NCBI GenBank assembly: GCA_031291675.1
Contig: JARLIO010000081.1
Location: 1-35,336 of the forward strand
Length of the DNA: 35,336 bases
Direction of reading: 5' to 3'
DNA from: Azospirillaceae bacterium
GTDB taxonomy: Bacteria > Pseudomonadota > Alphaproteobacteria > Azospirillales > Azospirillaceae
A program made the translations under genes and the position numbers. Positions 23,768-32,362 of this stretch are shown one piece after another; the first letter of the stretch is position 1, and every line of letters starts with the position of its first letter. The notes under the pieces were generated by a model. It had not been told where the DNA came from. It did not search any database and saw only the letters and a program-made list of their open reading frames with translations.

Positions 23768-25138
23768 ATGAAATCCCGCTTCGGAGAATCGGAAGCGATG
23801 GAACATGCGGGGCTGTCACAGCAGGAATTCAACGCGATTGTGGCACGCCATCAGCAGTTTCTCCGGCGCCAACCCGGCGGGTTGCGCGCCAATCTGAAGA
23901 TGCGGGATCTCTCCCATTTCGACTTGTCCGGCCTGGATCTTTCAAGCGCCGATTTCTCGGGCGCCCGACTCTTCAGCGCCCACCTCGCCAGCACCAATCT
24001 CATCGGCGCGATCCTCTATGGCTGCGACGCCCGCCTGGCCAATTTGCACCGTGCCGATCTGTCGCGGGCGGATCTGCGCGGCGCCTGTTTGCGCGGCGCC
24101 GTCCTCAGCGACGCCCAACTGGTCGAGGCCGATATCCGCGACGGCACGCTGGTCCACTACAGCAAGGGCGGCGAAATCACCCAGATCAATTTCGAGGCGA
24201 AACGCCTGATCGCCGAATTGACCTGTGCCAATATTCAGGGCGCCAACCTGTCGCGCGCCAAGATTTCAAACGCTTTTATCGTACAGACCGATCTGCGCGA
24301 CGCCGTCATGCGCGGCGCAAAGTTCGTCGGCGCCAATCTGACCAACTCGGACCTGACCGGATCTGACTTGCAGAACGCCGATCTGTCCGAAGCCAATATG
24401 ACCGGCGTCAAGCTCAACGGTGCCATCATGTCCGGGGCAACGCTGTCGCGAACCCGACTGGTCAACGCCTCGCTGATCGGGACCATCCTCGACGAGAAGC
24501 ATTGGCGCCTTCCCGAAGTCGCGGCGGCGATCCACGCCCAGACCCTGCAGGAGGCCAATGTCGATTTGACCCAGTGCCTCACCCTGCACCGCGTCTGGAT
24601 CGATGCCGATGGCAAACAGGGCGCACGGGCCGATCTGACAGCGTTGAACCTGTCGGGGCAGGATCTTCAGGGCGTCAACCTGTCGGCGGCGCTGCTGACC
24701 GGCTGTACGCTGAGGGGCATCCGCCTGGGCGGCGCGCGCCTGGCCATGGCCGACCTGGCCCTGGCCGATCTGCGTCGCGCTGATTTGCGCCGGACCGATC
24801 TGCGCGGGGTCAATCTGGAGCGGGCCACCCTGATCGACGCCGACCTCACCCGGGCGAATTTAAGCCCGGTCCTGATCCAGAACACCAATTTCAGCCTGTG
24901 GCGCTCCAACCTGCGCCGCGCCCGACTGAACAATGTGAATTTTCAGGGTGCCGACCTGCGCAAGGTCCATTTTGCCAGAGCCAATCTGACCCGGGCCAAT
25001 CTGCGCGACGCCAATCTGCGCGATGCCGATTTCACCGATGCCGATTTGACCAACGCCGATCTGACCGGCGCCGACATCGCCGGTGCCGACTTCAGCGGGG
25101 CCGAACTGTCGGGGACCGGCGGTCTGGCCGCAACGTGA
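23768..25138 (+). CDS. Pentapeptide-repeat protein
   Basis: The ATG at 23768 follows GGGAGAGG; the open frame upstream is not coding. After an N-terminal helical stretch (1-38) the 456-aa protein is almost wholly A-[D/N]-L-x-x repeats, for example LHRADLSRADLRGACLRGAV and LRDANLRDADFTDADLTNAD. They fall in two runs (about 40-240 and 285-450) split by a non-repeat segment (around 240-285, EKHWRLPEVAAAIHAQTL). Such proteins fold as right-handed quadrilateral beta-helices and act mainly by binding. Roles range from gyrase protection (Qnr) to unknown, and nothing here identifies a partner. It has no signal peptide, so it should be cytosolic. The stop overlaps the GTG of the next gene (GTGA). Confidence 0.9.
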   Translation: MKSRFGESEAMEHAGLSQQEFNAIVARHQQFLRRQPGGLRANLKMRDLSHFDLSGLDLSSADFSGARLFSAHLASTNLIGAILYGCDARLANLHRADLSRADLRGACLRGAVLSDAQLVEADIRDGTLVHYSKGGEITQINFEAKRLIAELTCANIQGANLSRAKISNAFIVQTDLRDAVMRGAKFVGANLTNSDLTGSDLQNADLSEANMTGVKLNGAIMSGATLSRTRLVNASLIGTILDEKHWRLPEVAAAIHAQTLQEANVDLTQCLTLHRVWIDADGKQGARADLTALNLSGQDLQGVNLSAALLTGCTLRGIRLGGARLAMADLALADLRRADLRRTDLRGVNLERATLIDADLTRANLSPVLIQNTNFSLWRSNLRRARLNNVNFQGADLRKVHFARANLTRANLRDANLRDADFTDADLTNADLTGADIAGADFSGAELSGTGGLAAT

Positions 25139-25209
25139 CCGCCGCGCCAGCGGATCCGGCGGCATCCGGGCCGCAGCACCACGGCAACAACCTCGTCGAA
25201 GCCGAGCCG

Positions 25210-26868
25210 ATGGCACCGGCAACGCGCTTCCGCCGCCATCCACCACCCCCGATCCCCGAGGCGCGGGCCGGGCCGGCGCCCCACCCCGCGCTGCGATGGC
25301 TGGAACGGGCGCTATGGCTTCTCGTCCCACCGGGTTACGGCGTCCTGGCCCTGTGCTTCGGCCAGGACGCCAACTGGGACCTGCTGAACTACCACTGGTA
25401 CAATGCCTACGCCCTGCTGACCGGGCGCATCGATTGGGACCTCACCCCCGCCCAGATCCCAACCTTCTACAACCCGGCGATCGACGTTCCCTTCTACCTG
25501 GCAAACCAGGTCATGGCCCCACGCGCTGTCGCGTTTTTGCTCGGTTCGGTCCAGGGCCTCAATTTTTGCCTGCTCTATGCCCTGGCGCTGCGCGTCCTGC
25601 GCCCCGGAAGACCGGGGTTGCGCCTGCTGACCGCCACCGGGCTGGCCCTCACCGGCCTGCTGGGCGGCGGTGCGCTGGGACTGTTGGCAACCACATTTTA
25701 CGACAACATTCTCAGCCTTGGCCTGTTTGCGTCGCTGCTGGCGATCATCGCCTGGTGGCCGCGGCTGACCGGGCGCCGTTTCACCGCGGCCCTGGGTCGG
25801 GCGATCCTTTGCGGCCTGCCCGTCGGCTGCGCGATGGGGCTGAAGCAGCCCAACGTCGTCTACAGCCTCGCCCTGTGCGCCACGGTTCTGCTGGTTCCCG
25901 GCAGCATCCCGGACCGGCTGCGCGCAACAGTCGGTTTTGGCCTGGGCGTCCTACTCGGAGTCGCGCTCTTTTCCGGCTCTTGGATGGGCCATCTCTGGGT
26001 CCACTACCGCAATCCACTGTTCCCCTACATGAACAACGTCTTCGGGTCTCCTTTTGCGGCACCCTCGGACTATCGCGATCCCTGGTTCCTGCCCCAGAAC
26101 AGCGGCGAGCTTCTCGGCTACGCCTTCAAATCGGCCTTCGATCCCTTGCGGATCGGCGAGGCCTGGTTCCGGGATATCAAGATCCCGTTGTTGGCGATGG
26201 CGCTGCCGGGCGCCCTGTTGCTGACGGCCTGTCGCCATCGTGCGCCGCCACCCCGCCTGACCGAGCCCATCGCATCGCGGCTGGTGCTGGGCGCGATCGC
26301 GTTCAGCTTCCTGGTCTGGCTGAAGATGTTCGCGATCTATCGCTACCTGATCCCGATCGAGATGATTGCGCCTTTGGGACTGGTCGTTGCCCTGGACCAC
26401 CTGCCCCTGAGGGCGGCACGACGCGGTGCGGTCATGGCCGTGATCCTGATCACCGCCCAATTGGCGGTGTCACCGGCGGATTGGGGCCGGGTGCCCTGGA
26501 GCGATCACTGGATCACACTGCGGCCGCCGACGATTGCCGATCCCGACCACACCATGATGCTGATGGGCGGCTACTGGGCGACATCTTTCGTTCTGCCCTT
26601 CCTGCCGCGACAAATGCCGGTGGTCCGGTTGGAGAGCAGCTTCGCCCAACCGGGATCGAACAATCGTTTCACCGAACTGATCCGACAGCGCATCACCGCC
26701 CATGACGGCGCGTTCGCGATGCTGAGCACAATTCCCGATACCGCCAGTGCCGCCACGGCCGCGGCCGCCTATGGTCTGATGCTTGACGCGACGGCATGTC
26801 AGGTGATCGAAAACAATATGGGAGAACCCCTGAATTTCTGTACCGTTCGCCGCCGGTCCATGGAATAA
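25210..26868 (+). CDS. Multi-pass membrane protein, GT-C-like glycosyltransferase candidate
   Basis: The 552-aa product from the ATG at 25210 has about ten hydrophobic helices. A GTG at 25135 overlaps the pentapeptide stop (GTGA) and would add 25 residues. After the first helix comes a conserved-looking periplasmic loop, QDANWDLLNYHWYNAYALLT then a D-L-T-P-A-Q-I-P-T-F-Y-N-P stretch, of the type that carries the acidic active site in GT-C enzymes using lipid-linked sugars. The late MFAIYRYLIPIEMIAPLG helix also fits the family. I infer a glycosyltransferase, supported by GtrA next door, but substrate and family number are not readable. A C-terminal soluble segment (about 430-552) is present. 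Confidence 0.6.
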   Translation: MAPATRFRRHPPPPIPEARAGPAPHPALRWLERALWLLVPPGYGVLALCFGQDANWDLLNYHWYNAYALLTGRIDWDLTPAQIPTFYNPAIDVPFYLANQVMAPRAVAFLLGSVQGLNFCLLYALALRVLRPGRPGLRLLTATGLALTGLLGGGALGLLATTFYDNILSLGLFASLLAIIAWWPRLTGRRFTAALGRAILCGLPVGCAMGLKQPNVVYSLALCATVLLVPGSIPDRLRATVGFGLGVLLGVALFSGSWMGHLWVHYRNPLFPYMNNVFGSPFAAPSDYRDPWFLPQNSGELLGYAFKSAFDPLRIGEAWFRDIKIPLLAMALPGALLLTACRHRAPPPRLTEPIASRLVLGAIAFSFLVWLKMFAIYRYLIPIEMIAPLGLVVALDHLPLRAARRGAVMAVILITAQLAVSPADWGRVPWSDHWITLRPPTIADPDHTMMLMGGYWATSFVLPFLPRQMPVVRLESSFAQPGSNNRFTELIRQRITAHDGAFAMLSTIPDTASAATAAAAYGLMLDATACQVIENNMGEPLNFCTVRRRSME

Positions 26869-26950
26869 CCGGGCGTCGCGCCTGTTGGCAAATTGCACCC
26901 ACTTCCTCGCGTTCGTGGCGTTCGTACCGCCCCCAACCTTGCTGTCTTTG

Positions 26951-27424
26951 ATGCCCCGGATTCTCTACGCGCTGCTCCATCGCCTGCTGGCCCATCAGAT
27001 GTTCCGCTTTGCCCTGGTCGGCGTCGCCGGGTTGGCAGCGGATGTCGTGACTCTGCATCTGTTTATGCGCTGGGTTATCGCCAATCCCTATATCGCCCGC
27101 GGGGCATCATTTCTGGTGGCCGCGACCACGACCTGGGCGCTGAACCGGGCCTTCACATTCCGCGGTCACCATCGCGGCAGCATCGTGGGTCAATGGGCCC
27201 GCTTCATTGCGGCCAACGCCTTCGGCGGCCTGATCAATTACGGCGTCTTCGCCAGCCTGGTTGCGACGACAGCTCTGTTTGCCGACCAGCCGGTGCTGGC
27301 GATCGGGGTCGGATCCCTGGTCGGCATGGTCTTCAATTTTTCGGCGTCCAAGCGACTGGTTTTCAAGTTCCAGGACAAGGCAACGGTGGACGGCCATCCG
27401 GTCCAAAGCTCCAGCGCCATCTGA
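26951..27424 (+). CDS. GtrA-family polyprenyl-sugar flippase
   Basis: The ATG at 26951 is preferred; the open frame extends up to 26885 without hydrophobic or family features. The 157-aa protein has four transmembrane helices and the family landmarks FRFALVGVAGLAADVVTLHL (about 17-36), ATTTWALNRAFTFRG (about 62-76) and VGMVFNFSASKRLVFK (C-terminal helix). GtrA proteins flip undecaprenyl-phosphate-linked glucose, or act with glycosyltransferases in surface-polymer decoration. Adjacency to the GT-C-like protein (83 nt between coding parts) supports a two-gene glycosylation unit. The tandem repeat at 27421 begins at its stop codon. Confidence 0.88.
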   Translation: MPRILYALLHRLLAHQMFRFALVGVAGLAADVVTLHLFMRWVIANPYIARGASFLVAATTTWALNRAFTFRGHHRGSIVGQWARFIAANAFGGLINYGVFASLVATTALFADQPVLAIGVGSLVGMVFNFSASKRLVFKFQDKATVDGHPVQSSSAI

Positions 27425-27470
27425 CCAGGCCCAACTGACTAGGCCCAACTGACTAGGCCCAACTGACCGG
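27421..27470. repeat. 14-bp tandem repeat, about 3.5 copies
   Basis: CTGACYAGGCCCAA occurs three times in a row (27421, 27435, 27449), with a partial fourth beginning at 27463. Unit one has C and units two and three have T at the Y. It starts in the last codons of gtrA and lies between two converging genes (gtrA and the hydrolase). Confidence 0.9.
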
Positions 27471-27514
27471 GGCCGCGAGACAACGGCGCCCGCCATCGCC
27501 GAGCCCCGTCCCCG

Positions 27515-28477
27515 TCAAACCCCGAACAGCGCCACGGATGATTGGCGGCTTTCAAACATCTGCTTGCTGGTGTGACTGACGCCGGGGGCTTCGACCAGCC
27601 GCCAGCCGAAGCTCACCCCCTTGTCGGCCGCGACCGACCGGGCGAAGTCAAAGCTCCGCAACCCCCGCTCATAGGGCGAGGCGCCCTGGGCACGGGCCGC
27701 CGCCGAATCGTCCAGGTCCTCGCGAACCCAGCGGGCCTCGCGTTCCAACCGGTCCTCGGTGCCCAGATACAGCGTCAACGGCGCCGCAAGATAACGGGCG
27801 ATCGCCGCCTCATCGGAGTGCGATGCCGGCAGCGCGCCGAAGCCGTAAGGGAAAGCGACTTCCCGAGTCGGCAGCAAATAGGACGAGGCGTTGGCGGCAA
27901 CGATCCGCCGGAACCCCAACGTATCAAATGCCGCGAATTTCATGACAAACTGGGCGCCGGCCGCATGCCCGATCAGGAACACCGGCATGTCCGGCCGATC
28001 TTCCTGCTCGCGCACCTCATCGACGACGCGTCGCAACATGTCGGTCATCCAGCCGCCGTGCGCGACGCGCAGCCCATCACCGATTCCGGCGGACTGATAA
28101 TCGACACGTGAAAACTGCTCCCGATCGAATTCAGGGGCGACAATCAAGGCGTCATGGCGATTGGCGATCACACGGGCATTATTGCGGTAGGTGCCGGCGT
28201 TGCGTTGAACGCCATGACAGACAATCACCATCGGGCCGTCGACATAGGCTGGCGGCTTGTAGGTGAACAAGCGAAGGCTCTTGCCGCCGACAGTCACCGT
28301 GCGTTCGCCATTGCCAACCGCGATGCCACCGGCCGAACTGTCGGTATCGGTATTTTCTTTGTTGTCGGCATCATCATTATCGCTGTCATCCTCCGCCCAG
28401 GCAGGGACGGCAAGCGCAAGCAACGACGCGGTCGTCACAGCACCGAAATGACGGCGCGACAGACGGCGAACGAACAT
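27515..28477 (-). CDS. Tat-exported alpha/beta hydrolase with nucleophile Ser replaced by Ala
   Basis: The ATG at 28477 gives a twin-arginine signal (RRLSRRHFGAVTTASLLALA) and a 320-aa protein with an acidic linker after cleavage (D-D-S-D-N-D-D-A-D-N, about 31-48). The fold is an alpha/beta hydrolase of the poly-hydroxyalkanoate-depolymerase-like class: oxyanion segment VCHGVQRNAG, and elbow VFLIGHAAGAQFVMKFA where G-H-S-A-G-G-Q-F-V would be expected. The catalytic serine position (residue 172) is Ala (GCG on the minus strand), while the acid (D242 in LGTEDRLE) and histidine (H302 in PGVSHTSK) are kept. It may be a binding pseudo-enzyme, or serine lies elsewhere. The substrate is unknown. Confidence 0.8.
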   Translation of the reverse strand: MFVRRLSRRHFGAVTTASLLALAVPAWAEDDSDNDDADNKENTDTDSSAGGIAVGNGERTVTVGGKSLRLFTYKPPAYVDGPMVIVCHGVQRNAGTYRNNARVIANRHDALIVAPEFDREQFSRVDYQSAGIGDGLRVAHGGWMTDMLRRVVDEVREQEDRPDMPVFLIGHAAGAQFVMKFAAFDTLGFRRIVAANASSYLLPTREVAFPYGFGALPASHSDEAAIARYLAAPLTLYLGTEDRLEREARWVREDLDDSAAARAQGASPYERGLRSFDFARSVAADKGVSFGWRLVEAPGVSHTSKQMFESRQSSVALFGV

Positions 28478-28676
28478 GGCCCAGGGACTCCGGAACAAAA
28501 CAGAAACTTCGGGGATCGAATCGCGGCGATCATACACCGGCATTTCCGAATAAAAAGGCTGCAGTCACGCCGCCCCACCGAATTCCCCGCCCGGGAGACG
28601 AAGCCCGGGGCGTCGCGCCCGCCGGGGATTTCGCCACGATCCTGCCGTCGCGCGATCCTACGATCCTGCGCAACCA

Positions 28677-28706
28677 TGGACTTCCGCGTCCTTGTCGCCA
28701 TATAAC
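28677..28706 (+). promoter_or_regulatory. Candidate promoter for a possibly leaderless dapF
   Basis: TATAAC (28701-28706) lies 8 nt before the dapF ATG, and TGGACT (28677-28682) lies 18 nt upstream of it. Transcription from this -10 would begin at or next to the start codon at 28714, and no Shine-Dalgarno sequence is seen there. Confidence 0.4.
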
Positions 28707-28713
28707 CGGCATC

Positions 28714-29565
28714 ATGACCACGCCCTTTTTGAAAATGCACGGACTCGGCAACGACTTCGTCGTCATCGACGCCCGGCGAACCGGATTTTTTCCCGATGCC
28801 ACGACCGCCCGGGCGATTGCCGATCGCCGGACCGGGGTCGGCTGCGATCAACTCATCGTGATCGCCCAGCCGGTTGATCCGGCCGCCACCGCCGTGATGC
28901 GCATCTTCAACCCGGACGGTCGTGAGGTCGGCGCCTGTGGCAACGCGACGCGCTGCGTCGCCTCCCTGCTGATGGCGGAAACGGGCCGCGACGCCGTGGT
29001 GATCGAAACCCGGGCCGGACTGTTGCCGGCGCGGGCCGGACGCCAGGGCGCGATCAGTGTCGACATGGGACCGGCGCGCCTGGAATGGGGCGAGATACCG
29101 CTGGCCTACGCCGCCGACACCATGAGCCTGCCGGTTGCGGCCGGGACGCTGTCCGCCCCGGTCGGCGTCAATATGGGCAATCCCCACGCGGTCTTTTTCG
29201 TTCCTGATGTCGCTGGGGTTGATATTGCCGCGTTGGGACCGCTGGTCGAGCATCACCCCCTGTTCCCCGAGCGGACCAATGTCGAGTTTGCGCAGATCCT
29301 GTCGCGTCAATCGATTCGTATGCGCGTCTGGGAACGGGGCGCCGGAATCACCATGGCCTGTGGCAGCGGCGCCTGCGCCACCCTGGTCGCCGCCGTGCGG
29401 CGCGGCCTTACGGATCGTACCGCCGCGGTGCATCTGGATGGCGGCCCCCTGACCATCACCTGGCGCGATGATGGCCATGTCCTGATGACCGGTCCGGTCG
29501 CCATCGCTTTCACCGGAAGTTTGGGACCCGACCTGCTGACCCCGCCGCCGGTTGGCGGCGCATGA
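28714..29565 (+). CDS. dapF: Diaminopimelate epimerase DapF
   Basis: The 283-aa protein has both catalytic-cysteine motifs: G-A-C-G-N-A-T-R-C (first Cys about residue 72) and MACGSGACAT (second Cys about 214), plus the opening F-L-K-M-H-G-L-G-N-D-F. It converts LL- to meso-diaminopimelate for lysine and peptidoglycan. Its stop overlaps mtaB by 4 nt (ATGA), and mtaB overlaps ftsY likewise, so the three genes form one operon. The ATG at 28714 lacks a Shine-Dalgarno site, and the -10-like TATAAC is only 8 nt upstream. Confidence 0.96.
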   Translation: MTTPFLKMHGLGNDFVVIDARRTGFFPDATTARAIADRRTGVGCDQLIVIAQPVDPAATAVMRIFNPDGREVGACGNATRCVASLLMAETGRDAVVIETRAGLLPARAGRQGAISVDMGPARLEWGEIPLAYAADTMSLPVAAGTLSAPVGVNMGNPHAVFFVPDVAGVDIAALGPLVEHHPLFPERTNVEFAQILSRQSIRMRVWERGAGITMACGSGACATLVAAVRRGLTDRTAAVHLDGGPLTITWRDDGHVLMTGPVAIAFTGSLGPDLLTPPPVGGA

Positions 29566-30869
29566 CCACGCCGCCCCCGGACCGCCCCCCCGAGATCGTC
29601 ACCTTCGGCTGCCGGCTCAATACCTATGAATCGGAGGTCATGCGCGGCCTGGCCCAGGATGCGGCGCTGACCGATACCGTGATCATCAACACCTGCGCGG
29701 TTACCGCCGAAGCGGAACGCCAGGCCCGGCAAATGATCCGCAAGCTGCGCCGCGAGCGGCCCGAGGCGCGCATCATCGTCACCGGCTGCGCGGCTCAGAT
29801 CAATCCGGAGCGGTTCGCCGCGATGCCCGAGGTCGATCAGGTTCTCGGCAACAGCGAAAAGCTGAAATCCGAGAGCTTCGGCCTGGACCGCGGCGCGGAA
29901 CGGGTCCGGGTCAACGACATCATGGCGATCCGCGAAACCGCCGGCCATCTGATCGACGGGCCGGTGGTGCGCGGCTTCGAAGGGCGCGCGCGCGCCTTCG
30001 TCCAGGTCCAGAACGGGTGCGACCATCGCTGCACCTTCTGCATCATCCCGTTCGGCCGGGGACCGTCCCGATCGGCCGCCATCGGTGAGATCGTGGCTCA
30101 GGTCCGCGCGCTGACCGGGGCCGGGTATCGCGAGGTCGTGCTGACCGGGGTCGACATCACCGCCTATGGCGCCGACCTGCCGGGCCAGCCGCCCCTGGGC
30201 CAAATGGTCCGGCGCCTGCTGGCTCAGGTGCCGGAATTGCCCCGGCTGCGCCTGTCATCGCTGGATCCGGTTGAGATCGATGACGATCTGTGGCGGCTGA
30301 TCGCCGAGGAACCGCGGCTGATGCCCCATCTGCATCTCAGCCTCCAGGCCGGCGACGACATGATTTTGAAGCGGATGCGCCGACGCCACAGCCGCGACGA
30401 CGCGATCGCGACCTGCCGGCGGGCCCGCACCCTGCGCCCCGGCATCGCGCTGGGCGCCGACCTGATCGCCGGCTTTCCCACCGAAACCGATGCCATGTTC
30501 GACAACAGTCTCGAGCTGGTCGAAGCCTGTGATCTGACTTGGCTGCATGTCTTTCCCTACAGCGCGCGTCCGGGCACGCCGGCCGCGAAAATGCCCGCGG
30601 TGGCCGCCGCCTTGCGCAAGGAGCGTGCGGCGCGATTGCGCGACGCCGGTGCCGCGGCCGCGGCCCGGTTCCTGCGATCCTGCGTCGGCGCGCAGACGCA
30701 TGTTCTGGTTGAACGCGAGACCCTGGGCCGGACTGAGCATTTTGCGGAAATCACGCTTGACCAGCCCGTCGAAGCCGGCACGATCGTCCCGGTTTCCGTG
30801 ACCGCCGCTGATCCGGAACGCTTGCAGGGCCGGATCCGGGGCGACCTCACCGAAAGAATGCCACCATGA
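29562..30869 (+). CDS. mtaB: tRNA t6A37 methylthiotransferase MtaB
   Basis: The 435-aa radical-SAM protein has the N-terminal methylthiotransferase domain (VTFGCRLNTYESEVMRGLA, with Cys residues near 12, 45 and 73 for the auxiliary cluster), the radical-SAM motif C-x-x-x-C-x-x-C in NGCDHRCTFCIIPFGRGPSR (about 147-166), and a C-terminal TRAM-like tail. The F-G-C-R-L-N opening points to MtaB, not MiaB or RimO. It adds a methylthio group to t6A37 in tRNA. It overlaps both neighbours by 4 nt. Confidence 0.93.
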   Translation: MTTPPPDRPPEIVTFGCRLNTYESEVMRGLAQDAALTDTVIINTCAVTAEAERQARQMIRKLRRERPEARIIVTGCAAQINPERFAAMPEVDQVLGNSEKLKSESFGLDRGAERVRVNDIMAIRETAGHLIDGPVVRGFEGRARAFVQVQNGCDHRCTFCIIPFGRGPSRSAAIGEIVAQVRALTGAGYREVVLTGVDITAYGADLPGQPPLGQMVRRLLAQVPELPRLRLSSLDPVEIDDDLWRLIAEEPRLMPHLHLSLQAGDDMILKRMRRRHSRDDAIATCRRARTLRPGIALGADLIAGFPTETDAMFDNSLELVEACDLTWLHVFPYSARPGTPAAKMPAVAAALRKERAARLRDAGAAAAARFLRSCVGAQTHVLVERETLGRTEHFAEITLDQPVEAGTIVPVSVTAADPERLQGRIRGDLTERMPP

Positions 30870-32158
30870 TCAGCCTCTGGGGCAAACGCCCGGCCGAACC
30901 GCCCGTCCCGCCGCCCGAACCTGCGCCAGAACCCGCCCGGGAACCCGCGCCGCCGCAGACCGAAACGCCTCCGGTCGCGGAAACGCAGCCGGCACGGCGA
31001 GGCTGGTTCGCCCGCTTGCGCGGCGCAGACATCCCGCCCGGCCCCGCCGGAACGCAGGATGGTGAGGACGAGCCGGGCGCGGCGGAACCTGAAGACCGTG
31101 TCGCCAACGCCAGCCCCGAAACGCTGCCGGCGCCGGCGGCCGACACGCCCGTCGCCGTGGCGGCGGAAATCACGCTCGCGTCCACGCCCGCCGCGACTCC
31201 GCCCGATACCGGCGCGGTGCTGCCGGAGCCCGCACCGGTCAAGAAGGGCTGGCTGAGCCGGCTGCGCGACGGGCTGACCAAATCGACCAGCAAGCTGACC
31301 GAGGGCATCACCAGCATCTTCACCAAGAAGAAGCTCGACGATGAAACCCTCGAAGAGCTGGAGGAGCTGTTGATCACCGCGGACCTGGGCCCCGCGACCG
31401 CGGCCCGGGTCACGGCCGAGCTGCGCCGCACCCGGTTCGGCAAGGAAGTCTCAGCCGAAGACGTCAAGGCGACGCTGGCCACCATCGTGTCGGAAATTCT
31501 GGCACCGGTTGCCCGGCCACTGGTGATCGACCCGGCGCACCGGCCCTTCGTGATTCTGATGGTCGGGGTCAACGGCACCGGCAAAACCACAACGATCGGG
31601 AAACTGGCCCAGCAATTCCGGGCCGAAGGCCGCCGGGTGATGATGGCGGCGGGCGATACCTTCCGCGCCGCGGCGGTCCAGCAGCTCCAGGTCTGGGGCG
31701 AGCGGACCGGCTGCCTGGTCATCGCCAAGGAAACCGGGGCCGATGCCGCCGGCCTGGCCTTTGACTCGTTGCACAAGGCCCAGGCCGAAGGGATCGACGT
31801 GCTGCTGATCGACACCGCGGGGCGGCTGCAGAACAAGGCCGGGTTGATGGCCGAGTTGCAGAAGATCGCCCGGGCCATCAAAAAGGTCGACCCCACCGCG
31901 CCGCATGCGACGCTGTTGACGCTTGACGCGACGACCGGCCAGAACGCCCACGCCCAGCTCGAGGTGTTCCGCGACATGGTCCAGGTCTCGGGCCTGATCG
32001 TAACCAAGCTTGACGGTTCGGCCCGGGGCGGCGTGCTGGTGTCGCTGGCGTCCCGCTTCAACCTGCCGGTTCACGCGATCGGGGTTGGCGAAGGCGCCGA
32101 CGATCTGCGCCCGTTCGAAGCCGAGGCCTTCGCGCGCTCGCTGGTCGGTTTGTCTTAA
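30866..32158 (+). CDS. ftsY: Signal recognition particle receptor FtsY
   Basis: The 430-aa protein has a Pro/Ala/Glu-rich N-terminal region (1-125, with amphipathic parts for membrane contact), the N domain (about 130-215, with ELEELLITADLGPATAARV), and the G domain: G1 GVNGTGKTTTIGKLA (about 233-247), a D-T-F-R-A-A-A motif, DTAGR (about 316-320), TKLDG and the closing GVGEGADDLRPFEAEAF. It docks SRP-ribosome complexes at the inner membrane. It ends the dapF operon, a frequent neighbourhood in alphaproteobacteria. Confidence 0.97.
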   Translation: MISLWGKRPAEPPVPPPEPAPEPAREPAPPQTETPPVAETQPARRGWFARLRGADIPPGPAGTQDGEDEPGAAEPEDRVANASPETLPAPAADTPVAVAAEITLASTPAATPPDTGAVLPEPAPVKKGWLSRLRDGLTKSTSKLTEGITSIFTKKKLDDETLEELEELLITADLGPATAARVTAELRRTRFGKEVSAEDVKATLATIVSEILAPVARPLVIDPAHRPFVILMVGVNGTGKTTTIGKLAQQFRAEGRRVMMAAGDTFRAAAVQQLQVWGERTGCLVIAKETGADAAGLAFDSLHKAQAEGIDVLLIDTAGRLQNKAGLMAELQKIARAIKKVDPTAPHATLLTLDATTGQNAHAQLEVFRDMVQVSGLIVTKLDGSARGGVLVSLASRFNLPVHAIGVGEGADDLRPFEAEAFARSLVGLS

Positions 32159-32362
32159 ACCGCAGGCCGGCGCCCGGCGCTGCAGGCCGCAGCCGGCCCT
32201 GGGACGTCCGCGTCGCGTCATGACACGCCGGATCCTGGTGCCGCCGCCGATGCGGGTTGCACCACGCCGGATCGACAAAATCGATATTGCGGACATCGAC
32301 CTCGATCTTGCGCTTCCGAACCATGGCCGCCAGGAATGTCCGTTACGATTCAACGGCCGTTG
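32159..32362. other. Junction between core DNA and the ABC transporter cluster
   Basis: About 200 nt between the ftsY stop and the ABC-ATPase stop. A GC-rich stretch right after ftsY can form hairpins but lacks a clean T run. A minus-strand frame opens at 32324 (MVRKRKIEVDVRNIDFVDPA), 38 nt beyond the ATPase stop, and then dissolves into ftsY antisense. It may be a gene remnant at the edge of the transporter insertion, or chance. Confidence 0.35.

Noticed and set aside
32058-32324. 88-codon minus-strand frame after the ABC ATPase gene
   Set aside because: Only its first 20-25 residues look protein-like; the rest is antisense to ftsY. Mentioned as a possible remnant only.
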